64,000 bases of DNA from NCBI RefSeq assembly GCF_024764775.1, contig NZ_JALIGC010000037.1, positions 186,001-250,000 of the forward strand, written 5' to 3'. Source of the DNA: Scandinavium manionii (lineage in GTDB: Bacteria > Pseudomonadota > Gammaproteobacteria > Enterobacterales > Enterobacteriaceae). The position numbers and the translations under genes were made by a program. Under the pieces are notes generated by a model that was given only the letters and a program-made list of their open reading frames with translations, had not been told where the DNA came from and did no database searches. Positions 48,663 through 57,776 of the stretch are shown one piece after another (within the stretch, counting starts at the first letter, position 1; each line of letters starts with the position of its first letter).

Positions 48663-49949
48663 ATGAAAACCTCTCTGTTTAAAAGCCTCTATTTCCAGGT
48701 ACTCACCGCTATCGCCGTGGGTATTTTACTCGGCCACTTCTATCCGGAACTGGGCGCGCAAATGAAACCGCTTGGTGATGCCTTCGTTAAGCTCATCAAA
48801 ATGGTGATTGCTCCCGTTATCTTCTGTACCGTCGTGACCGGTATTGCAGGAATGGAAAGCATGAAAGCCGTGGGTCGTACCGGCGCGGTGGCACTGCTCT
48901 ATTTTGAAGTGGTCAGCACCCTGGCGCTGATTATTGGCCTGGTGATTGTGAACCTGGTGCAGCCGGGCGCGGGGATGAACGTAGACCCGGCGACGCTCGA
49001 TGCGCATGCGGTGGCGGTGTACGCCGAGCAGGCGAAAGATCAGGGTGTGGTCGGGTTCCTGCTGGATATCATCCCGTCCAGCGTCATTGGCGCGTTTGCC
49101 AGCGGGAACATCCTGCAAGTGCTGCTGTTCGCGGTGATGTTTGGTTTTGCCCTGCATCGCCTGGGCCACAAAGGCCAGCTGATTTTCAACGTGATTGAAA
49201 GCTTCTCGCAGGTCATCTTCGGCATCATCAACATGATCATGCGCCTGGCGCCGATTGGTGCATTCGGGGCGATGGCGTTCACCATCGGCAAATACGGCGT
49301 CGGCACGCTGGTGCAGTTGGGGCAGCTGATTATCTGCTTCTATATCACCTGTATTCTGTTCGTGGTGGTGGTGCTCGGTTCTATCGCCAGGGCGACCGGT
49401 TTCAGCATCTTCAAGTTCATCCGCTATATTCGTGAAGAGTTGCTGATCGTGCTCGGCACGTCATCGTCTGAATCCGCACTGCCGCGAATGCTCGATAAAA
49501 TGGAAAAGCTCGGCTGCCGTAAATCGGTGGTGGGGCTGGTGATCCCAACCGGGTATTCGTTCAACCTCGATGGAACGTCGATATACCTGACCATGGCGGC
49601 GGTGTTTATCGCTCAGGCGACCAACAGCCACATGGATATCTTCCATCAAATTACGCTGCTGGTGGTGCTGTTGCTCTCCTCAAAAGGCGCGGCAGGTGTA
49701 ACGGGCAGTGGGTTTATCGTGCTGGCGGCGACCATTTCTGCGGTCGGTCATTTGCCGGTCGCTGGCCTGGCGCTGATTCTGGGTATCGACCGCTTTATGT
49801 CTGAAGCGCGTGCGCTAACGAACCTGGTGGGTAACGGCGTGGCAACTATCGTGGTGGCGAAGTGGGTGAAAGAACTCGACCCGCAGAAACTGGACGATAC
49901 GCTCAATAACCGCGCACCCCGTGACAAGGCTCAAGAAATTTCCTCATAA
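48663..49949 (+). CDS. dctA: C4-dicarboxylate/proton symporter DctA
   Basis: DctA imports succinate, fumarate, malate and orotate aerobically. The 428-residue protein (E. coli length) is a DAACS-family transporter with re-entrant-loop serines (GTSSSESALPRML), the LVIPTGYSFNLDGTSIYLTMA segment and GVTGSGFIVLAATI. In E. coli transcription depends on DcuSR and CRP; I see no certain site here. It stands alone between pdeK and yhjJ, with ribosome-binding site AAGGA. A strong hairpin follows at 49974-50001. Confidence 0.98.
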   Translation: MKTSLFKSLYFQVLTAIAVGILLGHFYPELGAQMKPLGDAFVKLIKMVIAPVIFCTVVTGIAGMESMKAVGRTGAVALLYFEVVSTLALIIGLVIVNLVQPGAGMNVDPATLDAHAVAVYAEQAKDQGVVGFLLDIIPSSVIGAFASGNILQVLLFAVMFGFALHRLGHKGQLIFNVIESFSQVIFGIINMIMRLAPIGAFGAMAFTIGKYGVGTLVQLGQLIICFYITCILFVVVVLGSIARATGFSIFKFIRYIREELLIVLGTSSSESALPRMLDKMEKLGCRKSVVGLVIPTGYSFNLDGTSIYLTMAAVFIAQATNSHMDIFHQITLLVVLLLSSKGAAGVTGSGFIVLAATISAVGHLPVAGLALILGIDRFMSEARALTNLVGNGVATIVVAKWVKELDPQKLDDTLNNRAPRDKAQEISS

Positions 49950-49973
49950 TCTCGCGACTTATCCCTGCTATCT

Positions 49974-50001
49974 GCCCGTAGTCCCTTGATGGACTACGGG
50001 C
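49974..50001 (+). terminator. Hairpin downstream of dctA
   Basis: Stem GCCCGTAGTCC (49974-49984) / GGACTACGGGC (49991-50001), loop CTTGAT. No T run follows, so it may be a processing or stabilising stem rather than an intrinsic terminator. Confidence 0.55.
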
Positions 50002-50194
50002 TCCTGCGCATAATTGACCATATTTTTCGTTGAGCGTGTGACATTTCAAAAAATGCACGGTCTAAACGACGTCATTAACTCATAAAAACGACCATGAGTT
50101 GTCTTTGTTACTCATAATGCTGTGGTGCAGCCAACGCACATGCAGCGCGAAGTATGATGAGTAAATAACCAGGATTGTTGATTCAGGGGCTTAA

Positions 50195-51682
50195 ATGCAG
50201 GGCACAAAAATTCGACTCATAGCGGGCGGAATGCTGATGGTAGCCACCGCGGGCTATGCGCAAGCAGAAGCGCTCCAGCCGGACCCGGCATGGCAACAGG
50301 GAACACTGGCTAACGGATTTCAATGGCAGGTACTGGCCACCCCGCAGCGCCCGAGCGACAGGGTAGAAATCCGCCTTCAGGTCAATATTGGTTCTCTGAG
50401 CGAAAGCACGCAGCAGGCGGGCTTCAGCCACTTCATTCCACGTCTGGCGCTCTCGCAGAGCGGCAGTCTACCGACGATGCAGGCCCGCTCCCTATGGCAG
50501 CAGGGCATCGACCCGCAGCATCCAATGCCGCCGGCTATCGTCTCCTACGATTACACCCTTTTCAGCCTGAGCTTGCCGAATAACCGCAATGACCTGCTGA
50601 AAGAAGCGTTGACCTGGCTGTCTGATTCCAGCGGCAAACTCAATATCACCCCGGAAGCCGTGAATCACGCGCTCAGTGGCGAAGATATGGTCATGACCTG
50701 GCCTCAGGATCCTAAAGAGGGCTGGTGGCGCTATCGCCTGAAAGGGTCGACCATGCTGGGGCACGATCCGGCTGAACCGCTGAAACAGCCGATTGATAAT
50801 GAACAGCTGAAAAGCTTCTACCAGAAGTGGTATACCCCGGATGCGATGACCCTGATTGTGGTCGGCAACGTGGATAACCGCAGCGTGGGCGAGCAAATCA
50901 ATAAAATCTTCGGCGGCCTGAAAGGCAAACGCGAAACCCCGGCGGCTGTGCCGACGTTGTCTCCGCTTCCGCCAACCCCGGTCAGCATCATGACCGACGC
51001 AGTGCCGCAGGACAGACTCTCTATCATGTGGGACACGCCGTGGGCACCGATTCGTGAATCTGCCGCGTTGCAGCGCTACTGGCGTGCTGACCTGGCGCGT
51101 GAAGCGCTGTTCTGGCATGTGCAGCAGATCCTGAGCAAAAGTAATGTCAAAGATATCGGTATTGGCTTCGATTGCCGGGTGCTGTATCTGCGCGCGCAGT
51201 GCGCCATTAACGTGGACTCCCCGAATGACAAACTGAACGCTAATCTCGGCCTGGTGGCCAAAGAGTTGGCGAAAGTCCGCGAAGAGGGTCTGACCCAGGA
51301 AGAGTTTAATGCGTTGATTGCGCAGAAAAACCTCGAACTGCAGAAGCTGTTTGCGACCTACGCGCGTACCGATACCAATTTGCTGATCAGCCAGCGTATG
51401 CGTGCGCTGCAAAATCAGGTGGTGGATATCGCGCCGGAGCAGTATCAGAAACTGCGTCAGGAATTCCTGAGCTCTCTGACCGTTGAAGGCCTGAATCAGG
51501 ATCTGCGTCAGCAGTTATCACAGGATATGGCGTTGATTCTCCAGCAGCCGAAAGGTGAGCCGGAATACAACATGAAGGATCTGCAGGAAACGTGGGACAA
51601 ACTGATGGCGCCATCGGTCACATCGGCACCCGCTGCCAGTGACGATCGTCAGGATGTGACGGATATTCCACCGGGACAGTAG
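50195..51682 (+). CDS. yhjJ: M16-family peptidase homologue YhjJ, probably inactive
   Basis: A 495-residue exported protein with a signal peptide (to about residue 25, GYAQA) and two M16/insulinase-like domains. The zinc motif HxxEH expected near residue 75 is replaced by SHFIPRL (only one His, no Glu), so catalysis is unlikely; E. coli YhjJ is likewise an inactive-looking homologue. The family domain signatures YTPDAMTLIVVGNVD and the repeated ALIAQKNLELQKLFATYARTDTNL are clear. It is flanked by dctA and kdgK as in E. coli. Possible role as a binding or scaffold protein is inference. Confidence 0.9.
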   Translation: MQGTKIRLIAGGMLMVATAGYAQAEALQPDPAWQQGTLANGFQWQVLATPQRPSDRVEIRLQVNIGSLSESTQQAGFSHFIPRLALSQSGSLPTMQARSLWQQGIDPQHPMPPAIVSYDYTLFSLSLPNNRNDLLKEALTWLSDSSGKLNITPEAVNHALSGEDMVMTWPQDPKEGWWRYRLKGSTMLGHDPAEPLKQPIDNEQLKSFYQKWYTPDAMTLIVVGNVDNRSVGEQINKIFGGLKGKRETPAAVPTLSPLPPTPVSIMTDAVPQDRLSIMWDTPWAPIRESAALQRYWRADLAREALFWHVQQILSKSNVKDIGIGFDCRVLYLRAQCAINVDSPNDKLNANLGLVAKELAKVREEGLTQEEFNALIAQKNLELQKLFATYARTDTNLLISQRMRALQNQVVDIAPEQYQKLRQEFLSSLTVEGLNQDLRQQLSQDMALILQQPKGEPEYNMKDLQETWDKLMAPSVTSAPAASDDRQDVTDIPPGQ

Positions 51683-52087
51683 TTTTTTTCTGTACAGGTG
51701 GAATTGGCGGACCCGGTGGAATGGTTCGAATTGGCTCAATGAGTTCAGTGGTAATGTTCCGTTCACCCGATGTTCAGCAGGTTCCGCAATTCATGCAGAA
51801 CGTGAACGGGATAAGGGGCGCTTTCGCGCGCCCCTTATCAATCCCCGCGACCCCGCAATAGAAATCGGTGCTTCGCACTGCCCGGTCTTCCAGCCGTCTG
51901 CCTGCGGCCGGCTCGACTCGACGTCAATGTCTCGTTTCGCCTCAGCCCGCCATCCCTGGCGGTCTGACCTTGTCATCTGGCCTACAGCCCGGTGATTTCT
52001 GGCGGGGACACAACCGGTGCCAGAGGGAACTGAGGGTGTTGACCTTCGGTCCGGCTGAAAATCGCCGGAACGATCCCACCGACCAAA
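51683..52087. other. Non-coding interval between yhjJ and kdgK
   Basis: This 405-base region between convergent genes has no credible ORF. Its main feature is a strong hairpin: GATAAGGGGCGC (51810-51821), loop TTTCGC, GCGCCCCTTATC (51828-51839). The T runs expected of an intrinsic terminator are absent on both strands. The rest (51840-52087) is GC-rich and shows no clear structure. Confidence 0.55.
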
Positions 52088-53017
52088 TCACGCTGGCATC
52101 GCATCGCGCGGGATGATCGCCCCGCGATACTGAATCACGGTGCTTGCGGTTAAATGCCCGCGTTGTGCCGCAGCCTGCGTATCTCCGCCGGTCAAACGTA
52201 CTGCCAGATAACCCGCACTAAACGAATCACCCGCGGCGGTGGTATCCACCACGTTCTCTTTCGGCAATTTCACTGCAGGCACATCCACCACGCCTTCTTC
52301 TGCCAGTGACACCAGGCAAGAATCCGCCCCGCGCTTGATAACCACTTCATGCACACCTGCGGCGTGCGTACGGGCCATCACGTCTTCGACCGGCTTTTCG
52401 CCCCACAGCGCGTCTTCGTCATCCAGCGTCAGGAACGCGATGTCGGTGCAGCCCAGCATCTGCTGATACACCTGCTGCGTCTCTTCGCGGCTGGTCCACA
52501 GGCGCGGGCGATAGTTGTTATCGAAAATCACTTTCCCGCCGTTCGCACGGCATTCGTGCAGCAGAGAGAACAACTTCTCACGGCTTGCCGGGCTCAGGAT
52601 GGCGAGGCTGATACCGCTCAGATAGAGGTAGTCAAAGGTTGCCAGCTCTTCACAAATCGCCGCCGACTGCTCGCTCTCCAGCCAGAATTTCGCCGCCGCT
52701 TCATTGCGCCAGTAGTAGAACGTGCGCTCACCGGACGCATCGGTTTCGATGTAATACAGGCCAGGCATCCGGTTTTCCATGCGCTGAATCAGGCGAGTAT
52801 CGACGTGCTCACTCTGCCAGGCGTCGAGCATCTGCTGGCTGAAACTGTCTGTACCGAGCGCGGTGATATAGCTCACCTGCAAATCCGCTGGCGCAACCTG
52901 GCGCGCGATGTACACGGAGGTGTTCAGCGTATCGCCGCCAAAACCACGGTTTACCGCAGAGCCTTTCTCTGACAGCTCAATCATGCATTCGCCAATGACG
53001 GCAATTTTTTTAGACAT
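52088..53017 (-). CDS. kdgK: 2-dehydro-3-deoxygluconokinase (KDG kinase)
   Basis: KdgK phosphorylates 2-keto-3-deoxygluconate to KDPG, the final kinase step of pectin and hexuronate breakdown before the Entner-Doudoroff aldolase. The 309-residue PfkB-family protein (E. coli length) has GGDTLNTSVYIAR near residue 28 and the catalytic signature VVDTTAAGDSFSAGYLA near residue 250. The start at 53017 (MSKKIAVIGEC) has GGAAGG 10 bases upstream; a TTG at 53026 is less likely. The gene is alone and convergent with yhjJ. Confidence 0.96.
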   Translation of the reverse strand: MSKKIAVIGECMIELSEKGSAVNRGFGGDTLNTSVYIARQVAPADLQVSYITALGTDSFSQQMLDAWQSEHVDTRLIQRMENRMPGLYYIETDASGERTFYYWRNEAAAKFWLESEQSAAICEELATFDYLYLSGISLAILSPASREKLFSLLHECRANGGKVIFDNNYRPRLWTSREETQQVYQQMLGCTDIAFLTLDDEDALWGEKPVEDVMARTHAAGVHEVVIKRGADSCLVSLAEEGVVDVPAVKLPKENVVDTTAAGDSFSAGYLAVRLTGGDTQAAAQRGHLTASTVIQYRGAIIPRDAMPA

Positions 53018-53178
53018 AGTCGTCAAGCCTTCCCGAAATCAAAAAATTGCCGTTAGTTTGCGCTGAGGGTTGTAGCGGGTCAACTATATTAAAACAACGT
53101 TCCATTATTTTTTTGAACTGGCGCGGATTCTCCTTCAATGCTGGTTGCACAGAAACACAAAATGCCAGCCGTTGAACA

Positions 53179-53205
53179 TAAAGTTCTCACTTTCAGCGCC
53201 GATAA
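53179..53205 (+). promoter_or_regulatory. Sigma-28 (FliA) promoter of pdeH
   Basis: TAAAGTTC (53179-53186), an 11-base spacer, and GCCGATAA (53198-53205) match the FliA consensus TAAAGTTT-N11-GCCGATAA in all but one base. The start of transcription would be near 53212, about 40 bases before the pdeH ATG. Confidence 0.9.
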
Positions 53206-53252
53206 CCCAATGACGAGTTGCGACAGATTCCCCCATTAACAGGACAGCTGAG

Positions 53253-54026
53253 ATGAAGTTAAAGCAGGTTATCCAGCGGCTAAGCATTCCCGATGCAGGC
53301 ATTGAAGGCCTACAGGAGCGGCGCTATTGGCTGGAGTGTGAGCGTGCTTATACTTACCAGCCGATCTATAAAACCGATGGTTGCCTGATGGCAGTCGAAG
53401 TGCTGACCGTGGTGACGCACCCGGAGCACCCAGGACAGCGTATTGCCCCTGACCGCTATTTTGCAGAGGTGGCGGTGCGCCAGCGGATCGATGTCATCAA
53501 AGAACAATTGGCGGCACTCACTGCGCAGCGCGCGTTCTTCGCTGACAACGGGATATTGGCCTCGGTAAACGTCGATGGCCCGACGCTGATGGCGATGCGT
53601 CAGGATCCGGTATTGATGGCGCAAATCGAAGATATTCCCTGGCTGCGTTTCGAGCTGGTGGAGCACATTCGTTTGCCACAGGACTCCTCCTTCGCATCAC
53701 TGTGCGAATTTGGTCCGCTGTGGCTCGATGATTTCGGTACCGGGATGGCAAACTTTTCGGCGTTGAGTGAAGTGCGCTACGACTACATCAAAGTGGCCCG
53801 CGACCTGTTCATCATGCTGCGCAAGACCCCGGAAGGGCGTAATCTTTTTGAGTTGCTTATTCAGCTAATGAATCGTTATTGCCAGGGCGTGATCGTCGAA
53901 GGCGTTGAGACGCTGGAAGAGTGGCGTGACGTCCAGCAATCCCCGGCCCATGCGGCTCAGGGCTACTTCTTATCACGTCCGGTACCGATGTCTACCCTCG
54001 AAGAAGTGATGCTCAATCTGGCCTGA
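53253..54026 (+). CDS. pdeH: c-di-GMP phosphodiesterase PdeH
   Basis: PdeH (YhjH) is the main EAL phosphodiesterase of the flagellar regulon; it keeps c-di-GMP low so that YcgR does not brake motility. The 257-residue protein is a stand-alone EAL domain: MAVEVLTVV (the EAL-equivalent, ELL in E. coli), NVDGPTL, FELVEHIRL, LDDFGTGMANF, YIKVARDLF and VEGVETLEEW are all present. The upstream sigma-28 promoter fits class 3 flagellar control. There are no sensor domains, so activity is set by expression. Confidence 0.96.
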   Translation: MKLKQVIQRLSIPDAGIEGLQERRYWLECERAYTYQPIYKTDGCLMAVEVLTVVTHPEHPGQRIAPDRYFAEVAVRQRIDVIKEQLAALTAQRAFFADNGILASVNVDGPTLMAMRQDPVLMAQIEDIPWLRFELVEHIRLPQDSSFASLCEFGPLWLDDFGTGMANFSALSEVRYDYIKVARDLFIMLRKTPEGRNLFELLIQLMNRYCQGVIVEGVETLEEWRDVQQSPAHAAQGYFLSRPVPMSTLEEVMLNLA

Positions 54027-54094
54027 TCGGCGGTTTTTTCTGTCAGCCTCAACTATATTCATGAATGGTGAGGCAAAACAGGAACGTTAACGGC

Positions 54095-56137
54095 ATGACT
54101 AAAACCAGCAAAGTCATCACTTTTTCATTTGCGACGCTTGTCGTGCTTTTCGTCGTACTGCTAATCGTAATTGCAAATTTCGACTGGAATCGACTCAAGC
54201 CAACCATCAATAAAAAAGTCACCGCGGAACTGAACCGGCCGTTCGCCATTCGGGGCGATCTTGGCGTGGTCTGGGAGCGCCAACCCAACGAAACCGGCTG
54301 GCGAAGCTGGGTGCCCTGGCCGCACGTTCATGCTGATGACATTATTCTTGGCAACCCGCCGGACATTCCTGAAATCACGATGGTGCACCTGCCGCGCGTG
54401 GAGGCCACGCTGGCTCCGCTGGCGCTGTTGACCAAAACCGTGTACCTGCCGTGGATTAAACTGGTTCAGCCGGATGCGCGCCTCATTCGCCTCTCGGAAA
54501 AAAACAATAACTGGACCTTCAATCTGGCGTCTGCCGACGGTACGCAAAAAAATGCGCAGCCGTCCGCCTGGTCATTCCGCCTCGATAACGTGCTGTTCGA
54601 TCGCGGGCGAATCAAAGTGGACGATAAGATCAGTAAGGCCGATATCGAGATCTTCGTTGATCCGCTGGGCAAGCCGCTGCCGTTCAGCGAAGTGACGGGG
54701 GATAAGGGCAAAAGCGACGGGCCGAAACCGGGAGATTATGTGTTTGGCCTGAAGGCTAAAGGGCGCTACAACGGCCAGCCGCTCACCGGGACCGGGAAAA
54801 TTGGCGGCATGCTGGCGCTGCGGAGTGAAGGCACGCCGTTCCCGGTGCAGGCCGATTTCCACTCCGGCAACACGCGGGTGGCGTTTAGCGGCACGGTGAA
54901 CGACCCCATGAAAATGGGCGGCGTGGATTTAAAGCTGACGTTTTCCGGCGATTCACTTGGCCAACTGTATGACCTCACCGGCGTTCTGTTACCGGACACG
55001 CCGCCGTTTGAAACGGACGGACATCTGGTGGCGAAAATCGACACCGAAAAAGGCTCAGTCTTTGATTATCGCAACTTTAACGGGCGCATCGGCGACAGCG
55101 ACATTCACGGCACGCTGAAATACAGCATGATCAAACCACGTCCGAAACTGGAAGGCGACATGGAGTCGAAACAGCTGCGGCTGGCGGATTTAGGGCCGCT
55201 GATTGGCGTCGATTCCGGCAAGGGCACCAAAACCAAAGAGGTGCAAAAGGATATTCAGCCTTCGGGAAAAGTGCTGCCGCACGAGCGTTTCGAAACCGAT
55301 AAATGGGACGTGATGGACGCCGATGTGCGCTTCAAAGGCGGCCATATCGAGCACGGCAGCACGCTGCCGCTGAATAATCTCAGCACCCATGTGATTCTCA
55401 AGCGCGGGGACCTGCGCCTGGAGCCGCTGAAATTTGGCATGGCCAACGGCACCATTAACGCCAATATTCATCTCGCCGGGAATAAAAAGCCGATGCAGGG
55501 CGAAGCGGATATTCAGGCCAGACGGCTGCGGCTGAAAGAGCTCATGCCGAACGTTGAACTGATGCAGAAAACGTTGGGTGAACTGAACGGCGATGCCAAA
55601 TTCCGCGGCACGGGGAATTCAGTTGCCGCACTGCTTGGCTCAAGCGATGGTAACCTGAAACTGCTGATGAACGACGGGGTGGTCAGCCGCAACCTGATGG
55701 AAATTCTCGGCCTCAATGTGGGGAATTTTATCGTCGGGCAGATTTTCGGTGATGACGAAGTACGGGTGAATTGTGCGGCGGCCAACGTCAATATCAATAA
55801 CGGTGTCGCACGTCCGCAGATCCTCGCCTTTGATACTGAAAACGCACTGATTAACGTGACGGGTACGGCGAGTTTTGCCTCGGAACAGCTGGATTTAACT
55901 ATCGATCCGGAAAGTAAGGGGATTCGTATTATTACCTTGCGCTCACCGCTATATGTGCGCGGTACATTCAAGAACCCGGATTATGGCGTGAAACCTGGAC
56001 CGTTGATTGTACGTGGCGCGGTGGCGGCAGCGCTGGCGACGTTGGTGACACCTGCGGCTGCGCTGCTGGCGTTAATTTCGCCGTCGGAGGGTGATGCAAA
56101 CCAGTGCCATGTGATTTTGTCGCAAATGCGGAAGTAA
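54095..56137 (+). CDS. yhjG: AsmA-family membrane protein YhjG
   Basis: A 680-residue AsmA-like protein with one N-terminal transmembrane helix (VITFSFATLVVLFVVLLIVIAN) and a long periplasmic body. The AsmA family, with TamB and YhdP, is related to bridge-type lipid transporters between the membranes. The N-terminal domain (FDWNRLKPTINKKVTAELNRPFAIRG) and the C-terminal hydrophobic stretch GAVAAALATLVTPAAALLALISP match E. coli YhjG. The start at 54095 (MTKTSK) is chosen over 54065 because AGGAA lies 10 bases upstream and it fits the E. coli N-terminus. Substrate unknown. Confidence 0.93.
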   Translation: MTKTSKVITFSFATLVVLFVVLLIVIANFDWNRLKPTINKKVTAELNRPFAIRGDLGVVWERQPNETGWRSWVPWPHVHADDIILGNPPDIPEITMVHLPRVEATLAPLALLTKTVYLPWIKLVQPDARLIRLSEKNNNWTFNLASADGTQKNAQPSAWSFRLDNVLFDRGRIKVDDKISKADIEIFVDPLGKPLPFSEVTGDKGKSDGPKPGDYVFGLKAKGRYNGQPLTGTGKIGGMLALRSEGTPFPVQADFHSGNTRVAFSGTVNDPMKMGGVDLKLTFSGDSLGQLYDLTGVLLPDTPPFETDGHLVAKIDTEKGSVFDYRNFNGRIGDSDIHGTLKYSMIKPRPKLEGDMESKQLRLADLGPLIGVDSGKGTKTKEVQKDIQPSGKVLPHERFETDKWDVMDADVRFKGGHIEHGSTLPLNNLSTHVILKRGDLRLEPLKFGMANGTINANIHLAGNKKPMQGEADIQARRLRLKELMPNVELMQKTLGELNGDAKFRGTGNSVAALLGSSDGNLKLLMNDGVVSRNLMEILGLNVGNFIVGQIFGDDEVRVNCAAANVNINNGVARPQILAFDTENALINVTGTASFASEQLDLTIDPESKGIRIITLRSPLYVRGTFKNPDYGVKPGPLIVRGAVAAALATLVTPAAALLALISPSEGDANQCHVILSQMRK

Positions 56138-56146
56138 TTTTACTTT

Positions 56147-56183
56147 CATCCCGCCCTCTCCCTAAAAAGGAGAGGGCGGGATG
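56147..56183. repeat. Terminator-like inverted repeat (CCCTCTCC family)
   Basis: Perfect 15-base arms CATCCCGCCCTCTCC (56147-56161) and GGAGAGGGCGGGATG (56169-56183), loop CTAAAAA, between convergent yhjG and yhjE. A related but imperfect element is at 60682-60715. Both resemble a widespread enterobacterial hairpin repeat, and this one probably ends transcription from both sides. Confidence 0.75.
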
Positions 56184-56192
56184 AGGGGAGAT

Positions 56193-57515
56193 TTACAGCG
56201 ACTGATGGCGTGTTTCGTGAGTCAGCACCAGCGCAATCAGCGTCAGGGCCGCCATTGACGCCAGGTAGTAACCCACATACGCCAGACCGTAAGTCCCGGT
56301 CAACCACGCAGCGATGTAAGGCGCTACGGACGCTCCCAGAATTGACGACACGTTATACGAGAACGATGCCCCGGTGTAACGCACTTCGGTCGGGAACAGC
56401 TCTGGCAGCAGCGCGCCCATTGGGCCGAAGGTCAGACCCATCAGACTCAGGCCGAGCAGCAGATAGGCCATAATCAGCATAGGGTTGCCCGAGCCCAGCA
56501 GCGGCTGGAACACGAACAGGCCAAACAGGATAATCAGCGTCGTAATGGTGATCATACTTTTGCGACGACCAAAGCGGTCAGCCAGCAGGCCAGCAATCGG
56601 CACCATCACGCCAAAACCAATCACCGCCATCATCAGCATCCACAGCACTTCATTGCGCGGCAGGCCCAGACCGTGCGGCACCGCAGCGGTGCTGTAGGTC
56701 ATCGAATAAACGGTCATGATGTAGAACAGGGTATACGTCGCGAGCATAATAAAGGTGCCGAGCACGGTCACACGCAAATGCTTGCTGAGCAGGGTGCCCA
56801 TCGGTACTTTCACTTGTTTCTTCGCCGCCGCCACTTTGGCAAACACCGGCGTTTCATGCAGGGAAACACGTACGTACAGCCCGATAATCACCAGTACGGC
56901 GGAGAAGATAAACGGCACGCGCCAGCCCCAGCTCATGAACTGTTCATCGGTCAACAGCCAGGAAAGCAGCAGGAATGTGCCGTTGGCAAAGAAGAAGCCA
57001 ATCGGTGCGCCGAGCTGTGGGAATGAGCCATACAACGCACGCTTTTTCGGCGGCGCGTTTTCTGTCGCCAACAGCGCCGCGCCGCCCCATTCACCGCCCA
57101 GACCGAGACCCTGACCAAAACGCGCCAGCGCCAGCAGCACCGGAGCCAGAATACCAATGGTGTCGTAGCTCGGCAGTAAACCGATAACCACGGTAGAAAT
57201 CCCCATCGTCAGCAGTGACGCAACCAGCGTCACTTTACGACCGACGCGGTCGCCAAAGTGGCCGAACAGCGCGGAGCCAATCGGACGGGCCACAAACGCG
57301 ATGGCGAATGTCGCAAGGGATTGCAGCGTCGCAGCGGCCGGATCGCCCTGCGGGAAGAAAATATGGGGAAAGACAATAACCGCCGCGGTGGCGTAAATGT
57401 AAAAGTCGAAGAACTCAATGGCGGTGCCAATGAGTGACGCGACGACCACTTTATTCCGCGAGTTGACCGGGGCGATGTCCTGCTGAGTATCGAGTGTTGT
57501 GGCAGCTGATTGCAT
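56193..57515 (-). CDS. yhjE: MFS metabolite:H+ symporter YhjE
   Basis: This 440-residue protein (E. coli length) is a 12-helix transporter of the metabolite:H+ symporter family (ShiA/ProP relatives). Signatures are ASLIGTAIEFFDFYIYATAAVIVFP in helix 1, GHFGDRVGRK in loop 2-3, and RFGQGLGLGGEWGGAALL. The substrate is unknown. The N-terminus MQSAATTLDTQQDIAPVNSRNK is as in E. coli. It lies between yhjG and yhjD as in E. coli. Confidence 0.93.
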   Translation of the reverse strand: MQSAATTLDTQQDIAPVNSRNKVVVASLIGTAIEFFDFYIYATAAVIVFPHIFFPQGDPAAATLQSLATFAIAFVARPIGSALFGHFGDRVGRKVTLVASLLTMGISTVVIGLLPSYDTIGILAPVLLALARFGQGLGLGGEWGGAALLATENAPPKKRALYGSFPQLGAPIGFFFANGTFLLLSWLLTDEQFMSWGWRVPFIFSAVLVIIGLYVRVSLHETPVFAKVAAAKKQVKVPMGTLLSKHLRVTVLGTFIMLATYTLFYIMTVYSMTYSTAAVPHGLGLPRNEVLWMLMMAVIGFGVMVPIAGLLADRFGRRKSMITITTLIILFGLFVFQPLLGSGNPMLIMAYLLLGLSLMGLTFGPMGALLPELFPTEVRYTGASFSYNVSSILGASVAPYIAAWLTGTYGLAYVGYYLASMAALTLIALVLTHETRHQSL

Positions 57516-57747
57516 AATCTTTTCTTATTTTTAGGCGAACGAACGGCCATATTACGCACAGCAAAAGCGACATTTCAATGTGTAACAAGGTGGGGGGCTG
57601 GGTGAAAAACAGGCAAAAAGCGGATAATTTTCGGACCAGCGAAATCACTTCTATGAAATGCTTCACATAATTCGATAATAAGTGAATATCACTGCTTTAA
57701 GGTTAAATAAAAGTTACCAACTGGATTTATCAACTAAAAATGGAAAT

Positions 57748-57767
57748 CGGGCTGATATTTCAGCCCG
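57748..57767 (-). terminator. Terminator-like hairpin after yhjD
   Basis: Stem CGGGCTGA (57748-57755) / TCAGCCCG (57760-57767), loop TATT. On the minus strand it is followed by ATTTCCATTTTT, so it can end yhjD transcription. Confidence 0.65.
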
Positions 57768-57776
57768 AGAACCGTA

